Shown: positions 1 to 6,596 of the stretch, piece after piece
Layout: each line of letters begins with the position of its first letter
Numbering within the stretch: position 1 is the stretch's first letter
Assembly (NCBI GenBank): GCA_031285815.1
Contig: JAITVM010000030.1
Location: 1-23,932 of the forward strand
Source: Clostridiales bacterium
Lineage (GTDB): Bacteria; Bacillota; Clostridia; Lachnospirales; JAITVM01
Reading direction: 5' to 3'
DNA: 23,932 nucleotides
The notes under the pieces: generated by a model
What the model saw: only the letters and a program-made list of their open reading frames with translations
The model's database searches: none
Told to the model about the DNA's origin: nothing
Position numbers and translations under genes: made by a program

Positions 1-36
1 AAAAGACAAAAATATAAAAAAACAAATGATTGCCCT

Positions 37-139
37 ACAAAAGATAAAGGCTTATTTTTAAAGGGATGACAAAAGATAATTTAATTACAAAAGATTTTAA
101 ATTACAAAAGATGAGAAAAAACGAGAGAAAACAAAAGAT
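37..139 (+). repeat. Five direct copies of ACAAAAGAT in the fliE leader
   Basis: The nonamer ACAAAAGAT occurs exactly at 37-45, 69-77, 87-95, 104-112 and 131-139. The copies at 87 and 104 share three further upstream bases (ATT). A one-mismatch copy, ACAAATGAT, lies at 22-30, and a possible partial copy starts at position 1. Start-to-start spacings are 32, 18, 17 and 27 nt, not multiples of three overall, so this is not a coding repeat. The array stops just before the terminator stem at 142. Such unstructured A-rich repeats could be binding sites for an RNA- or DNA-binding regulator; that role is inference. Confidence 0.8.
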
Positions 140-141
140 GA

Positions 142-184
142 ATATAAGGGGGCAGCTTTTGCTGCCCCCTTATATATTTTTTTA
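142..184 (+). terminator. Strong intrinsic terminator in the fliE leader
   Basis: A 15-bp uninterrupted stem pairs 142-156 with 161-175, closing a TTTT loop. The core is GGGGGCAGC/GCTGCCCCC. It is followed by a T-rich tail at 177-183. Only 35 nt separate the tail from the fliE ATG, with no convincing promoter between, so fliE transcription probably has to read through it. It may be a leader attenuator or a partial terminator after an upstream gene. Confidence 0.85.
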
Positions 185-219
185 TAACTTAAGAAGAAAA
201 TAAAAAGGGGTTTTAATCT

Positions 220-528
220 ATGGATTTAAATAATAAGATATCTCCGGTAGCTGGTGGTATAGATTATGTTCCTGATATTTTGAGCACAAAAGAAAATAAT
301 AATGCCTTTAAAGATATTTATGACGCCTATTTAGGTGTTTACAATACAGCAAATGAATATCAAAATGATTTAGCTAAAGCGCAGGTCGATTTTGCGGTTG
401 GTGAAACAGATGATATGCTTTCTGTTATGCTTGCACAAGAAAAAGCCTATGCGTCACTTAATTTTGCAGTCCAAGTTACTAATAAGGTTATGGAATCTTA
501 TCGTGAGATTATGCGGATCCAGCTTTAA
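220..528 (+). CDS. fliE: FliE, flagellar hook-basal body adaptor
   Basis: FliE (102 aa, the usual length) is the small adaptor that joins the MS-ring to the proximal rod and is exported through the flagellar type III apparatus. The C-terminal half (about residues 45-102) has the family pattern: a helix rich in Ala, Asp and Val, then a Val-Gln-Val-Thr-Asn-Lys-Val-Met-Glu stretch and a terminal Tyr-Arg-Glu-Ile-Met-Arg segment. The ATG at 220 follows an AAAAGGGG ribosome site at 203-210. It is the first gene after the leader terminator and precedes fliF by about 30 nt. In relatives flgB and flgC lie directly upstream; they are not in the window. Identification rests on both sequence and gene order. 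Confidence 0.93.
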   Translation: MDLNNKISPVAGGIDYVPDILSTKENNNAFKDIYDAYLGVYNTANEYQNDLAKAQVDFAVGETDDMLSVMLAQEKAYASLNFAVQVTNKVMESYREIMRIQL

Positions 529-559
529 AAAATAAATTGGTTGCAAAAGAGGTGAGTAG

Positions 560-2176
560 ATGCAGGATAGGTTCAGAAGGGTATACGAAAATCTAATTGC
601 AAAATGGAATGCCTTGGGAAAAGTGCAGCAAATTCGTATAATAGCCGTGTCTGTTGTGCTTTTATTGAGTATAGCAGTAACGGCTTATTTGACCACTAGG
701 CCACAATGGGAGGCTTTGGTTTCTGGTAGGAGCAACTCGGAAATAGCCCAGATACAGCAATATTTAACTGATGCAGGTTATAGGGTTAGATTGGGCGACA
801 ATGGCACATCATTAGATGTTTTGCAAGAAGATTCCTTGCAGGCGCGGGTCGATTTGTCTACTCAAGATATAAAGACAGACGGCGCTTTAACTTTTGAAGA
901 CGCTATAAACCTAACAAGCCTAAGTGCGACGGAAATGGTAAAAAGAAGGACTTTTTTAGCTTATGATGAATCTAAGCTGGAAGAGGCTTTAAAAATGTTT
1001 GAAGGCGTACGTGATGCAGATGTTTCAATCTCTATGCCGGAAAGTAGCAGCCATTTTATTGAGAATACAGAAAAACCTAGTGTCAGGGCGCTTTTAGATG
1101 TTAACTCTACATTCGATAAATCTCAAGGCGAGGCCGTAGCCAGGCTGATTGCGGCATCCGTAATAGGGCTTTCGATGGATAGCATTGAGATATTGGATAC
1201 AGGGGCAAACGTAATTTATTCCGGCTCCACAAAAGGGATAGACGGAAGCGGCTCTAAAGAGTCTGTAGAGCTTTTAAAAAAGAATGAAATAGAAAACCAA
1301 ATCAGGTTATTGCTTACCCCGCTTTTTGATGAGGTTAAGATAAGTTCGAATCTGGTTTTTGACTGGGATAAAAATACTGTTGTAAGGAAGACTGTTTCGC
1401 CGCCTATAGAAGATAGCACAACCGGCTTGCCGCAAAGGCAGAATACTGAAAAGCAGGCCGTCGAAAATGCAAACCCTGACGCGGCCGTAGGTTTGGACCC
1501 AAATAATAACCAGGTTGCGGATTATCAAACAGGTAGTGCGGGTGTTTCGAATTTAGATGTTGAAAATAATACTGTCGAGTATGTTTATGATACTGAGGAA
1601 TGGGTTACTGAGCAGCAAACAGGAAGGCTTGTGCCGGAAAGCTCATCTATGATGCTCTCCCTTTATAAGTATAGGGAGTACAATCAGGAAATAATGGAAA
1701 GGGGCGATTTGCTGCAAGGGTCTACTTGGGACCAGTTTAAAGAAAATACAACAATAACTAAATTGGATGTTGACCCTGATATTTTAAACGCAATTATTAC
1801 AGGTACATCTATATCCAATATTTCGATAATTTTACATGAGGTGCCAATTTTTGTAGATAAGGTGGTAACCCCCCCTGATTTTGGTGCGATCGGCATCTTT
1901 ACCGTTCTTGCAGCTATGATCTTATTGTTAGCTTATGGTTTGTTAAAATTTACTAAACCTGATGAGATTACAGAAGTTGAGCCAGAATTATCGGTTGAAG
2001 ACTTGCTTGTCAGTACCCAGCTTGAAGAGATCAAAGAAGAAGAGCTCGCTAAACTTGAAGAAGTTAATTTTAATAAAGAATCGCAGACTAAGAAGCAGAT
2101 TGAAAAATTTGTACAGGAAAAACCAGAAGCGGTTGCCCAACTTTTGCGCAATTGGCTAAATGAAGAATGGGAGTGA
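560..2176 (+). CDS. fliF: FliF, MS-ring protein
   Basis: FliF (538 aa) builds the membrane MS-ring that houses the export gate and carries the switch. The first transmembrane helix spans about residues 25-44, followed by the YscJ/FliF ring-building region, including the typical Leu-Ser-Ala-Thr-Glu...Arg-Arg-Thr-Phe-Leu-Ala stretch. The second helix is at about 442-464. An acidic cytoplasmic tail ends in the FliG-binding segment (about 513-538, with an Asn-Trp-Leu-Asn-Glu-Glu-Trp end). The ATG at 560 follows an AGAGGTGAG ribosome site. Spacing to fliG is 3 nt, indicating translational coupling. Length and architecture are normal for the family. Confidence 0.97.
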   Translation: MQDRFRRVYENLIAKWNALGKVQQIRIIAVSVVLLLSIAVTAYLTTRPQWEALVSGRSNSEIAQIQQYLTDAGYRVRLGDNGTSLDVLQEDSLQARVDLSTQDIKTDGALTFEDAINLTSLSATEMVKRRTFLAYDESKLEEALKMFEGVRDADVSISMPESSSHFIENTEKPSVRALLDVNSTFDKSQGEAVARLIAASVIGLSMDSIEILDTGANVIYSGSTKGIDGSGSKESVELLKKNEIENQIRLLLTPLFDEVKISSNLVFDWDKNTVVRKTVSPPIEDSTTGLPQRQNTEKQAVENANPDAAVGLDPNNNQVADYQTGSAGVSNLDVENNTVEYVYDTEEWVTEQQTGRLVPESSSMMLSLYKYREYNQEIMERGDLLQGSTWDQFKENTTITKLDVDPDILNAIITGTSISNISIILHEVPIFVDKVVTPPDFGAIGIFTVLAAMILLLAYGLLKFTKPDEITEVEPELSVEDLLVSTQLEEIKEEELAKLEEVNFNKESQTKKQIEKFVQEKPEAVAQLLRNWLNEEWE

Positions 2177-2179
2177 TAA

Positions 2180-3193
2180 ATGATGGCTCAAGCACAATAT
2201 TCAGGTAGGGAAAAGGCGGCCATTTTATTAATCACATTAGGCCCCGAGAAATCTGCCCAGATATTTAAACATTTGAAAGAAGATGAGATTGAGGCATTAA
2301 CCCTTGAGATAGCAAATATTTCAACCGTTATGCCTGAAATTAAAGAACAAGTAGTAAACGAGTTTTACGAAATTTGTTTGGCCCAGCAATATATTACTGA
2401 AGGCGGGCTTTCTTATGCAAAAGAGATTTTGGAAAAAGCTTTAGGGGAGCAAAAAGCCTTTGAGGTTATAAGCAAATTGACAGTATCTTTACAGGTTAGG
2501 CCTTTTGATTTTGTCAGGAAGGCAGACGCAACACAGATACTTAATTTTATACAAAATGAGCACCCGCAGACAATCGCCTTGATATTGTCTTATTTGAAAC
2601 CGTCACAGGCAGCGCAGGTTTTATCGGAGCTTAACCCGGAAAGCCAGTCGGAGGTTGCACGCAGGATCGCGTTAATGGATAGGACGAGCCCAGAGGTTAT
2701 AAGGGAAGTTGAAAAGGCGCTTGAGAAAAAACTGTCGTCCTTGGTTACAGAAGATTTTACAACTGTTGGCGGCGTGGATTCTGTTGTGGATATCCTTAAC
2801 TCAGTAGACAGGACCACAGAGAAAAATATTATGGAAAACCTCGAATCCGAAGATGTCGAGCTGTCTGAAGAAATTAGAAGGAAAATGTTTGTATTTGAAG
2901 ATGTATTGACACTCGATAACAGGGCAATACAAACCATACTCCGCCAGGACATAGACAACAGGGAGCTTGCTATTGCGCTTAAAGGCTCTAGCCAGGAGCT
3001 TCAGGAGCTTATTTTTTCCAATTTATCAAAGCGCCTAGCTGCTATGATAAAAGAAGATATGGATTTTATGGGCCCTGTTAGGCGTTCGGATGTTGAAGAA
3101 GCGCAACAGAAAATTGTCAATATCATCAGGAGGCTTCAAGATGCCAATGAAATTATAATTTCACGTGGCGGGGGGGATGATGTAATTGTCTAA
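2180..3193 (+). CDS. fliG: FliG, rotor/switch protein
   Basis: FliG (337 aa) is the switch protein that binds FliF through its N-terminal domain and transmits torque from the MotAB stator through its C-terminal domain. Visible marks are the N-terminal Gly-Arg-Glu-Lys-Ala-Ala-Ile-Leu-Leu stretch, the middle-domain EHPQ motif (127-130) followed by Thr-Ile-Ala-Leu-Ile-Leu, and the charged C-terminal torque helix with Asp-Asn-Arg-Ala-Ile-Gln. The start is one of two adjacent ATGs (2180 or 2183) after a GGGAGTGA site within the end of fliF. The 3' end carries a G7 run (3170-3176) that lies within FliG codons and doubles as the ribosome site for fliH, whose start overlaps the fliG stop. Confidence 0.97.
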   Translation: MMAQAQYSGREKAAILLITLGPEKSAQIFKHLKEDEIEALTLEIANISTVMPEIKEQVVNEFYEICLAQQYITEGGLSYAKEILEKALGEQKAFEVISKLTVSLQVRPFDFVRKADATQILNFIQNEHPQTIALILSYLKPSQAAQVLSELNPESQSEVARRIALMDRTSPEVIREVEKALEKKLSSLVTEDFTTVGGVDSVVDILNSVDRTTEKNIMENLESEDVELSEEIRRKMFVFEDVLTLDNRAIQTILRQDIDNRELAIALKGSSQELQELIFSNLSKRLAAMIKEDMDFMGPVRRSDVEEAQQKIVNIIRRLQDANEIIISRGGGDDVIV

Positions 3194-3935
3194 AATATTT
3201 AAACCTTCAGATATTATATTTAATGACAATAAACATTTAATCCCCACAGAGCTTAGGGGCAATACGGATACTACTGTAAAAAAGCCGGAGGATAGCCCGG
3301 CAATGGGCGGTGTAGATTTAAAAGTATATAACATCTTAGAGCGTGCCCGTAAAGAAGCTGAAAAAATAATAAATAAAGCTAATATTGACGCAGAAGTAAT
3401 AATAAACCATGCACAGGCTGAAGCGGGGCGCTTGGCAGAAGAGGTCCGCGGCAAAGCCCAAAAAGAGGGGCATGGGCAAGGGTATAAAGAAGGGCTGGAT
3501 TCGGCTGAAAGGCTGAAACAGGAAGCGGGGCAAATAAAAGAAGAATGGCTTCAAAAGCGCGAAAATATATACCATGATTTAGAACCGGAAATATTAGGGT
3601 TAATTATATCAATTACAGAAAAGCTTTTAGGCAATGCTTTGGAGTTTAACCCAGATATTATTTTGAACCTTATACGCCAGGGGCTTAACGAAACTACACT
3701 GTCAGGGGACATAATTATTAGGGTTTCCCCAGAAAAATATGACCTTGTTTTAAAAAACAAAGAAAAAATATTATACATGGCTGAAGGTTCTTGCAATTTT
3801 GAGATAATTAGGGATTTAGGGCTACATGGTTCAGATTGCATAATAGAAACTGCTTTCGGAAATATTGATTGTAGTTTGGATGAACAATTTAAACTGCTGA
3901 AAGAAAGTTTATTATTGATCTTGGAAAACAGGTGA
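3186..3935 (+). CDS. fliH: FliH, export ATPase regulator
   Basis: FliH (249 aa) is the peripheral stator-like partner of the FliI ATPase; it dimerises, holds FliI inactive and docks it at the export gate. The protein has an Ala/Glu/Lys-rich predicted coiled coil at about 50-130 containing the glycine ladder G95-x3-G99-x3-G103, typical of FliH. A C-terminal FliH/YscL-like domain follows (about 130-249). The start is TTG at 3186, overlapping the fliG stop by 8 nt, with the G-rich stretch at 3170-3176 placed 9 nt upstream as ribosome site. It ends overlapping or abutting fliI. The overlaps suggest stoichiometric, coupled translation with fliG and fliI. Confidence 0.93.
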   Translation: MSKIFKPSDIIFNDNKHLIPTELRGNTDTTVKKPEDSPAMGGVDLKVYNILERARKEAEKIINKANIDAEVIINHAQAEAGRLAEEVRGKAQKEGHGQGYKEGLDSAERLKQEAGQIKEEWLQKRENIYHDLEPEILGLIISITEKLLGNALEFNPDIILNLIRQGLNETTLSGDIIIRVSPEKYDLVLKNKEKILYMAEGSCNFEIIRDLGLHGSDCIIETAFGNIDCSLDEQFKLLKESLLLILENR

Positions 3936-3940
3936 CCATA

Positions 3941-5251
3941 TTGGGTATTAATTTACAAAAGTATAAAGCTGCCCTTGATAAGACATATATAAAACGGAAA
4001 GGCCGTGTTTCGCAGGTTGTGGGCCTAACGATAGAATCTACAGGCCCCGACGTGAATGTTGGCCATATTTGCTATATAAAATCAAATAAATATAGCGAAG
4101 AGATAACGGCAGAGGTTGTTGGCTTTAAAAAAAACAGCATACTTTTAATGCCGTTAGGCGATATGTCAGGTATTGGGCCAGGCAGTATTGTAGAGGCTAG
4201 CGACAGGCCGGTTACATTAAAGGTATCAGAAAGCCTTTTAGGCCGTGTCTTAAATGGCATAGGCGAGCCGATGGACCAAAAAGGCCCAATTACAAACGGT
4301 AAAGATTTTAGGGTAGCAAATAACCCGCCAGACCCACTTAAAAGAAACAGGATTAAAGAACCGCTACCCCTTGGGGTAAAAGCTATAGATGGCCTCTTAA
4401 CTATAGGGAAAGGCCAACGGGTTGGCATTTTTGCGGGGAGCGGTGTTGGAAAATCTACGCTTATGGGCATGAGAGCGCGAAATACCAAAGCAGACATTAA
4501 TGTTATCGCTTTAATTGGCGAACGCGGCAGGGAAGTTAAGGAATTCATAGAAAAAGATTTGGGCGAAGAAGGCCTTAAGCGGTCGGTGCTTGTAATCGCA
4601 ACTTCAGATAAGCCTGCGCTTGTACGGCTAAAATCTGCAGAGGTCGCAACATCGATAGCTGAGTATTTCCGTGAACAGGGCAAGGATGTAATGCTTTTAA
4701 TGGATTCGCTGACCAGGTATGCAATGGCCCAGCGCGAAGTCGGTTTGGCTATTGGCGAGCCGCCTGTGTCTAGGGGGTATACCCCTTCTGTATTTGCTAT
4801 TATGCCTAAGCTATTAGAGCGGGCAGGAAATTCGGATAAAGGTTCTATTACAGGGCTATACACAGTCTTAGTTGATGGCGACGATTTAACTGAGCCGGTT
4901 ACAGATGCGGCACGTGGGATATTAGATGGGCATATTGTTTTATCCAGAAAAATAGCCAATAGGAACCAATACCCGGCAATAGATGTTTTAGCGTCCGTAT
5001 CCCGGGTTATGGGTGACGTTGTGGATAAAGGGCATAAAAAAAATGCTAACGAGGTTAAACGGCTCATGGCTATTTATACAGAATCAGAAGATTTGATAAA
5101 TATTGGCGCGTATGTCGCTGGGTCCAGCCCGGATATCGATGAGGCTATAAAAAAACATAAACAGATAATTGAATTTTTGAGCCAGCCTACTGATGAAAAA
5201 GCTGATTTTGAAAATGTTTTAAGGGACATGGAGAATATTACAAACGGGTAG
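3941..5251 (+). CDS. fliI: FliI, flagellar export ATPase
   Basis: FliI hydrolyses ATP to energise substrate delivery to the flagellar type III export gate; it is related to the F1 ATPase beta subunit. Counting from the TTG at 3941, the Walker A motif GSGVGKST lies at about 166-173, the catalytic-Glu motif GERGRE at about 193-198, the Walker B LLMD at about 252-255, and the GEPPVSRGYTPSVFA region follows. A PAIDVLASVS signature typical of the alpha/beta ATPase family is also present. Two starts are possible: GTG at 3932, which overlaps the fliH TGA, and TTG at 3941. I prefer 3941 because AGGTGA (3930-3935) sits 5 nt before it, while the GTG has no good ribosome site. The protein is 436 or 439 aa, normal for the family. 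Confidence 0.97.
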   Translation: MGINLQKYKAALDKTYIKRKGRVSQVVGLTIESTGPDVNVGHICYIKSNKYSEEITAEVVGFKKNSILLMPLGDMSGIGPGSIVEASDRPVTLKVSESLLGRVLNGIGEPMDQKGPITNGKDFRVANNPPDPLKRNRIKEPLPLGVKAIDGLLTIGKGQRVGIFAGSGVGKSTLMGMRARNTKADINVIALIGERGREVKEFIEKDLGEEGLKRSVLVIATSDKPALVRLKSAEVATSIAEYFREQGKDVMLLMDSLTRYAMAQREVGLAIGEPPVSRGYTPSVFAIMPKLLERAGNSDKGSITGLYTVLVDGDDLTEPVTDAARGILDGHIVLSRKIANRNQYPAIDVLASVSRVMGDVVDKGHKKNANEVKRLMAIYTESEDLINIGAYVAGSSPDIDEAIKKHKQIIEFLSQPTDEKADFENVLRDMENITNG

Positions 5252-5260
5252 TGGTGTAAA

Positions 5261-5701
5261 TTGGCGTTTAAATATAGGCTGGAGTCATACTTAGATGTAA
5301 AATCAAAAATTGAAGGCCAGCGAAAAATAGAGTACGGGGTTGCGCTTTCAAAACTAGATGAGGAAATTAATAAAAAAAAACTATTATGCAAACAAAAAGA
5401 TGCAGCCATTGCTGATTTTAAATTACGCCTTGGTGATAAAATTTACCCGGGTTTATATAGGGATACAAATAATTATATCGAGCTTCTGAAAAGGCAGATT
5501 ATTAAACAAGATGATGTTATTGCCCAAGCAGGGCTTGAAGTGGAACGTAAACGGGATTTGCTAACGGAAGCGGTAAAAGAGCGGAAGACTCTTGAAAAGC
5601 TAAAGGAAAAAAACCAGATAGAGTACAATAGGGAACAAATTATTAAAGAACAGAAACTAGTAGATGAAATAACATCTTATAAATTCAGTAAACAAACTTG
5701 A
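5261..5701 (+). CDS. fliJ: FliJ, export chaperone/ATPase central stalk
   Basis: FliJ (146 aa) is a coiled-coil protein that inserts into the FliI hexamer like the gamma subunit of F1 and interacts with FlhA. The N-terminus Met-Ala-Phe-Lys-Tyr-Arg-Leu-Glu is the family hallmark. The remainder is almost wholly predicted alpha-helical and charged, fitting an antiparallel coiled coil. The TTG start at 5261 gives the conserved N-terminus; the ribosome site is weak (GTGGTG, 5251-5256). It lies 9 nt after fliI. Sequence conservation in this family is low, so identification leans on N-terminus, size and location. Confidence 0.9.
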   Translation: MAFKYRLESYLDVKSKIEGQRKIEYGVALSKLDEEINKKKLLCKQKDAAIADFKLRLGDKIYPGLYRDTNNYIELLKRQIIKQDDVIAQAGLEVERKRDLLTEAVKERKTLEKLKEKNQIEYNREQIIKEQKLVDEITSYKFSKQT

Positions 5702-5719
5702 TGGGTGCCGGAGGGTGTT

Positions 5720-6469
5720 ATGGCAAAAAAAAACGATGTGGACGAAAGAAGCAAACTGCTTTCAGAAAATAATTTAGAAGATAAACGCCCTAAAAAAAAA
5801 TCCAAACTGCCGCTAATACTGTTTATTTTATTTTTAGGCTTAATAGCGGCTGTTTTTTCGCTCAATTTATTTAATGTAAGGGAAAAAGCCCTTTACCCTT
5901 TGGCTAAAAATATACCAATTGTTAAAAACCTATTGCCTGAAGAAGGTGGGGGTAGCGAATACGATGGGCTGTCAAAGGAAAATTTAATTGAGATGGTAAA
6001 AAATTTGGAGGGCGAAATAGCTCAGGCTAATGAAGATTACGTAGCGCTGCAAGAGCGGTTTAATGATAGAGGGGGCGAAATAGTTAATTTACAGCGGTAT
6101 AAAGACCAGATAGATCAATTTAACAGTGATAAGTCAATGTTTGATGAGGCAGTAGCAAATAATGACCAAAAAGCATTTATTCAATTTTACGAAAATATGT
6201 TCCCTGAAAATGCCGAAGAATTGTATAAAGAGGCAGTTAGCTCTGTTCAAAATGATAAAGATTTGAAAAAATACGCAAACACGTTTTCATCAATGGACGA
6301 AGGGTCCGCGGCTGAGATTTTAGAAAAATTGATGGGTTCTGATATTGAGCTTGTTGTGACAATTTTTAAATCTGTCGATACAGATACTGGGGCAGCAATA
6401 TTAGCCCAAATGGACACAGATAATGCTGCCAACATTGCCCGGAGGATTGCACCAGTTTCAGAAGGGTAA
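5720..6469 (+). CDS. YlxF/MotE-like membrane protein with MgtE_N-type C-terminal domain
   Basis: This 249-aa protein (from ATG 5720) has a basic cytoplasmic N-terminus, one transmembrane helix (about 29-51), a predicted coiled coil (about 84-135) and a C-terminal helical domain (about 185-245). The C-terminal pattern Phe-Ser-Ser-Met-Asp-x3-Ala-Ala-Glu-Ile-Leu-Glu, then Ala-Ala-Ile-Leu-Ala-Gln-Met-Asp, resembles the MgtE N-terminal/MotE fold. It occupies the position of ylxF between fliJ and fliK in Bacillus subtilis. The alphaproteobacterial MotE is a chaperone for the periplasmic protein MotC; whether this homologue chaperones a motility component is unknown. The start is ATG 5720, chosen because GGAGG lies 5 nt upstream at 5710-5714; a GTG at 5705 has no ribosome site of its own. 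Confidence 0.75.
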   Translation: MAKKNDVDERSKLLSENNLEDKRPKKKSKLPLILFILFLGLIAAVFSLNLFNVREKALYPLAKNIPIVKNLLPEEGGGSEYDGLSKENLIEMVKNLEGEIAQANEDYVALQERFNDRGGEIVNLQRYKDQIDQFNSDKSMFDEAVANNDQKAFIQFYENMFPENAEELYKEAVSSVQNDKDLKKYANTFSSMDEGSAAEILEKLMGSDIELVVTIFKSVDTDTGAAILAQMDTDNAANIARRIAPVSEG

Positions 6470-6596
6470 AATTAAGTGTTAAGAAAATCCGAAAAATTTA
6501 CGACATCTTTTATGTAGTACTAACCCCATTTGCTATATTAGGTTAATTTGAATTTTAAGCTTGGGGGTAGGATTAAAACAAAGGTGGTGGCTTGGC

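Noticed and set aside
1..219. c-di-GMP riboswitch in the leader, as found before some clostridial flagellar operons
   Set aside because: No GEMM-like conserved core could be seen; the region is A-rich with simple repeats and a terminator only.
4072..5067. 331-codon open frame on the minus strand inside fliI
   Set aside because: It lies wholly within the conserved fliI gene, has no ribosome site and its translation is Ser/Pro/Thr-rich without recognisable motifs; it is a shadow frame.
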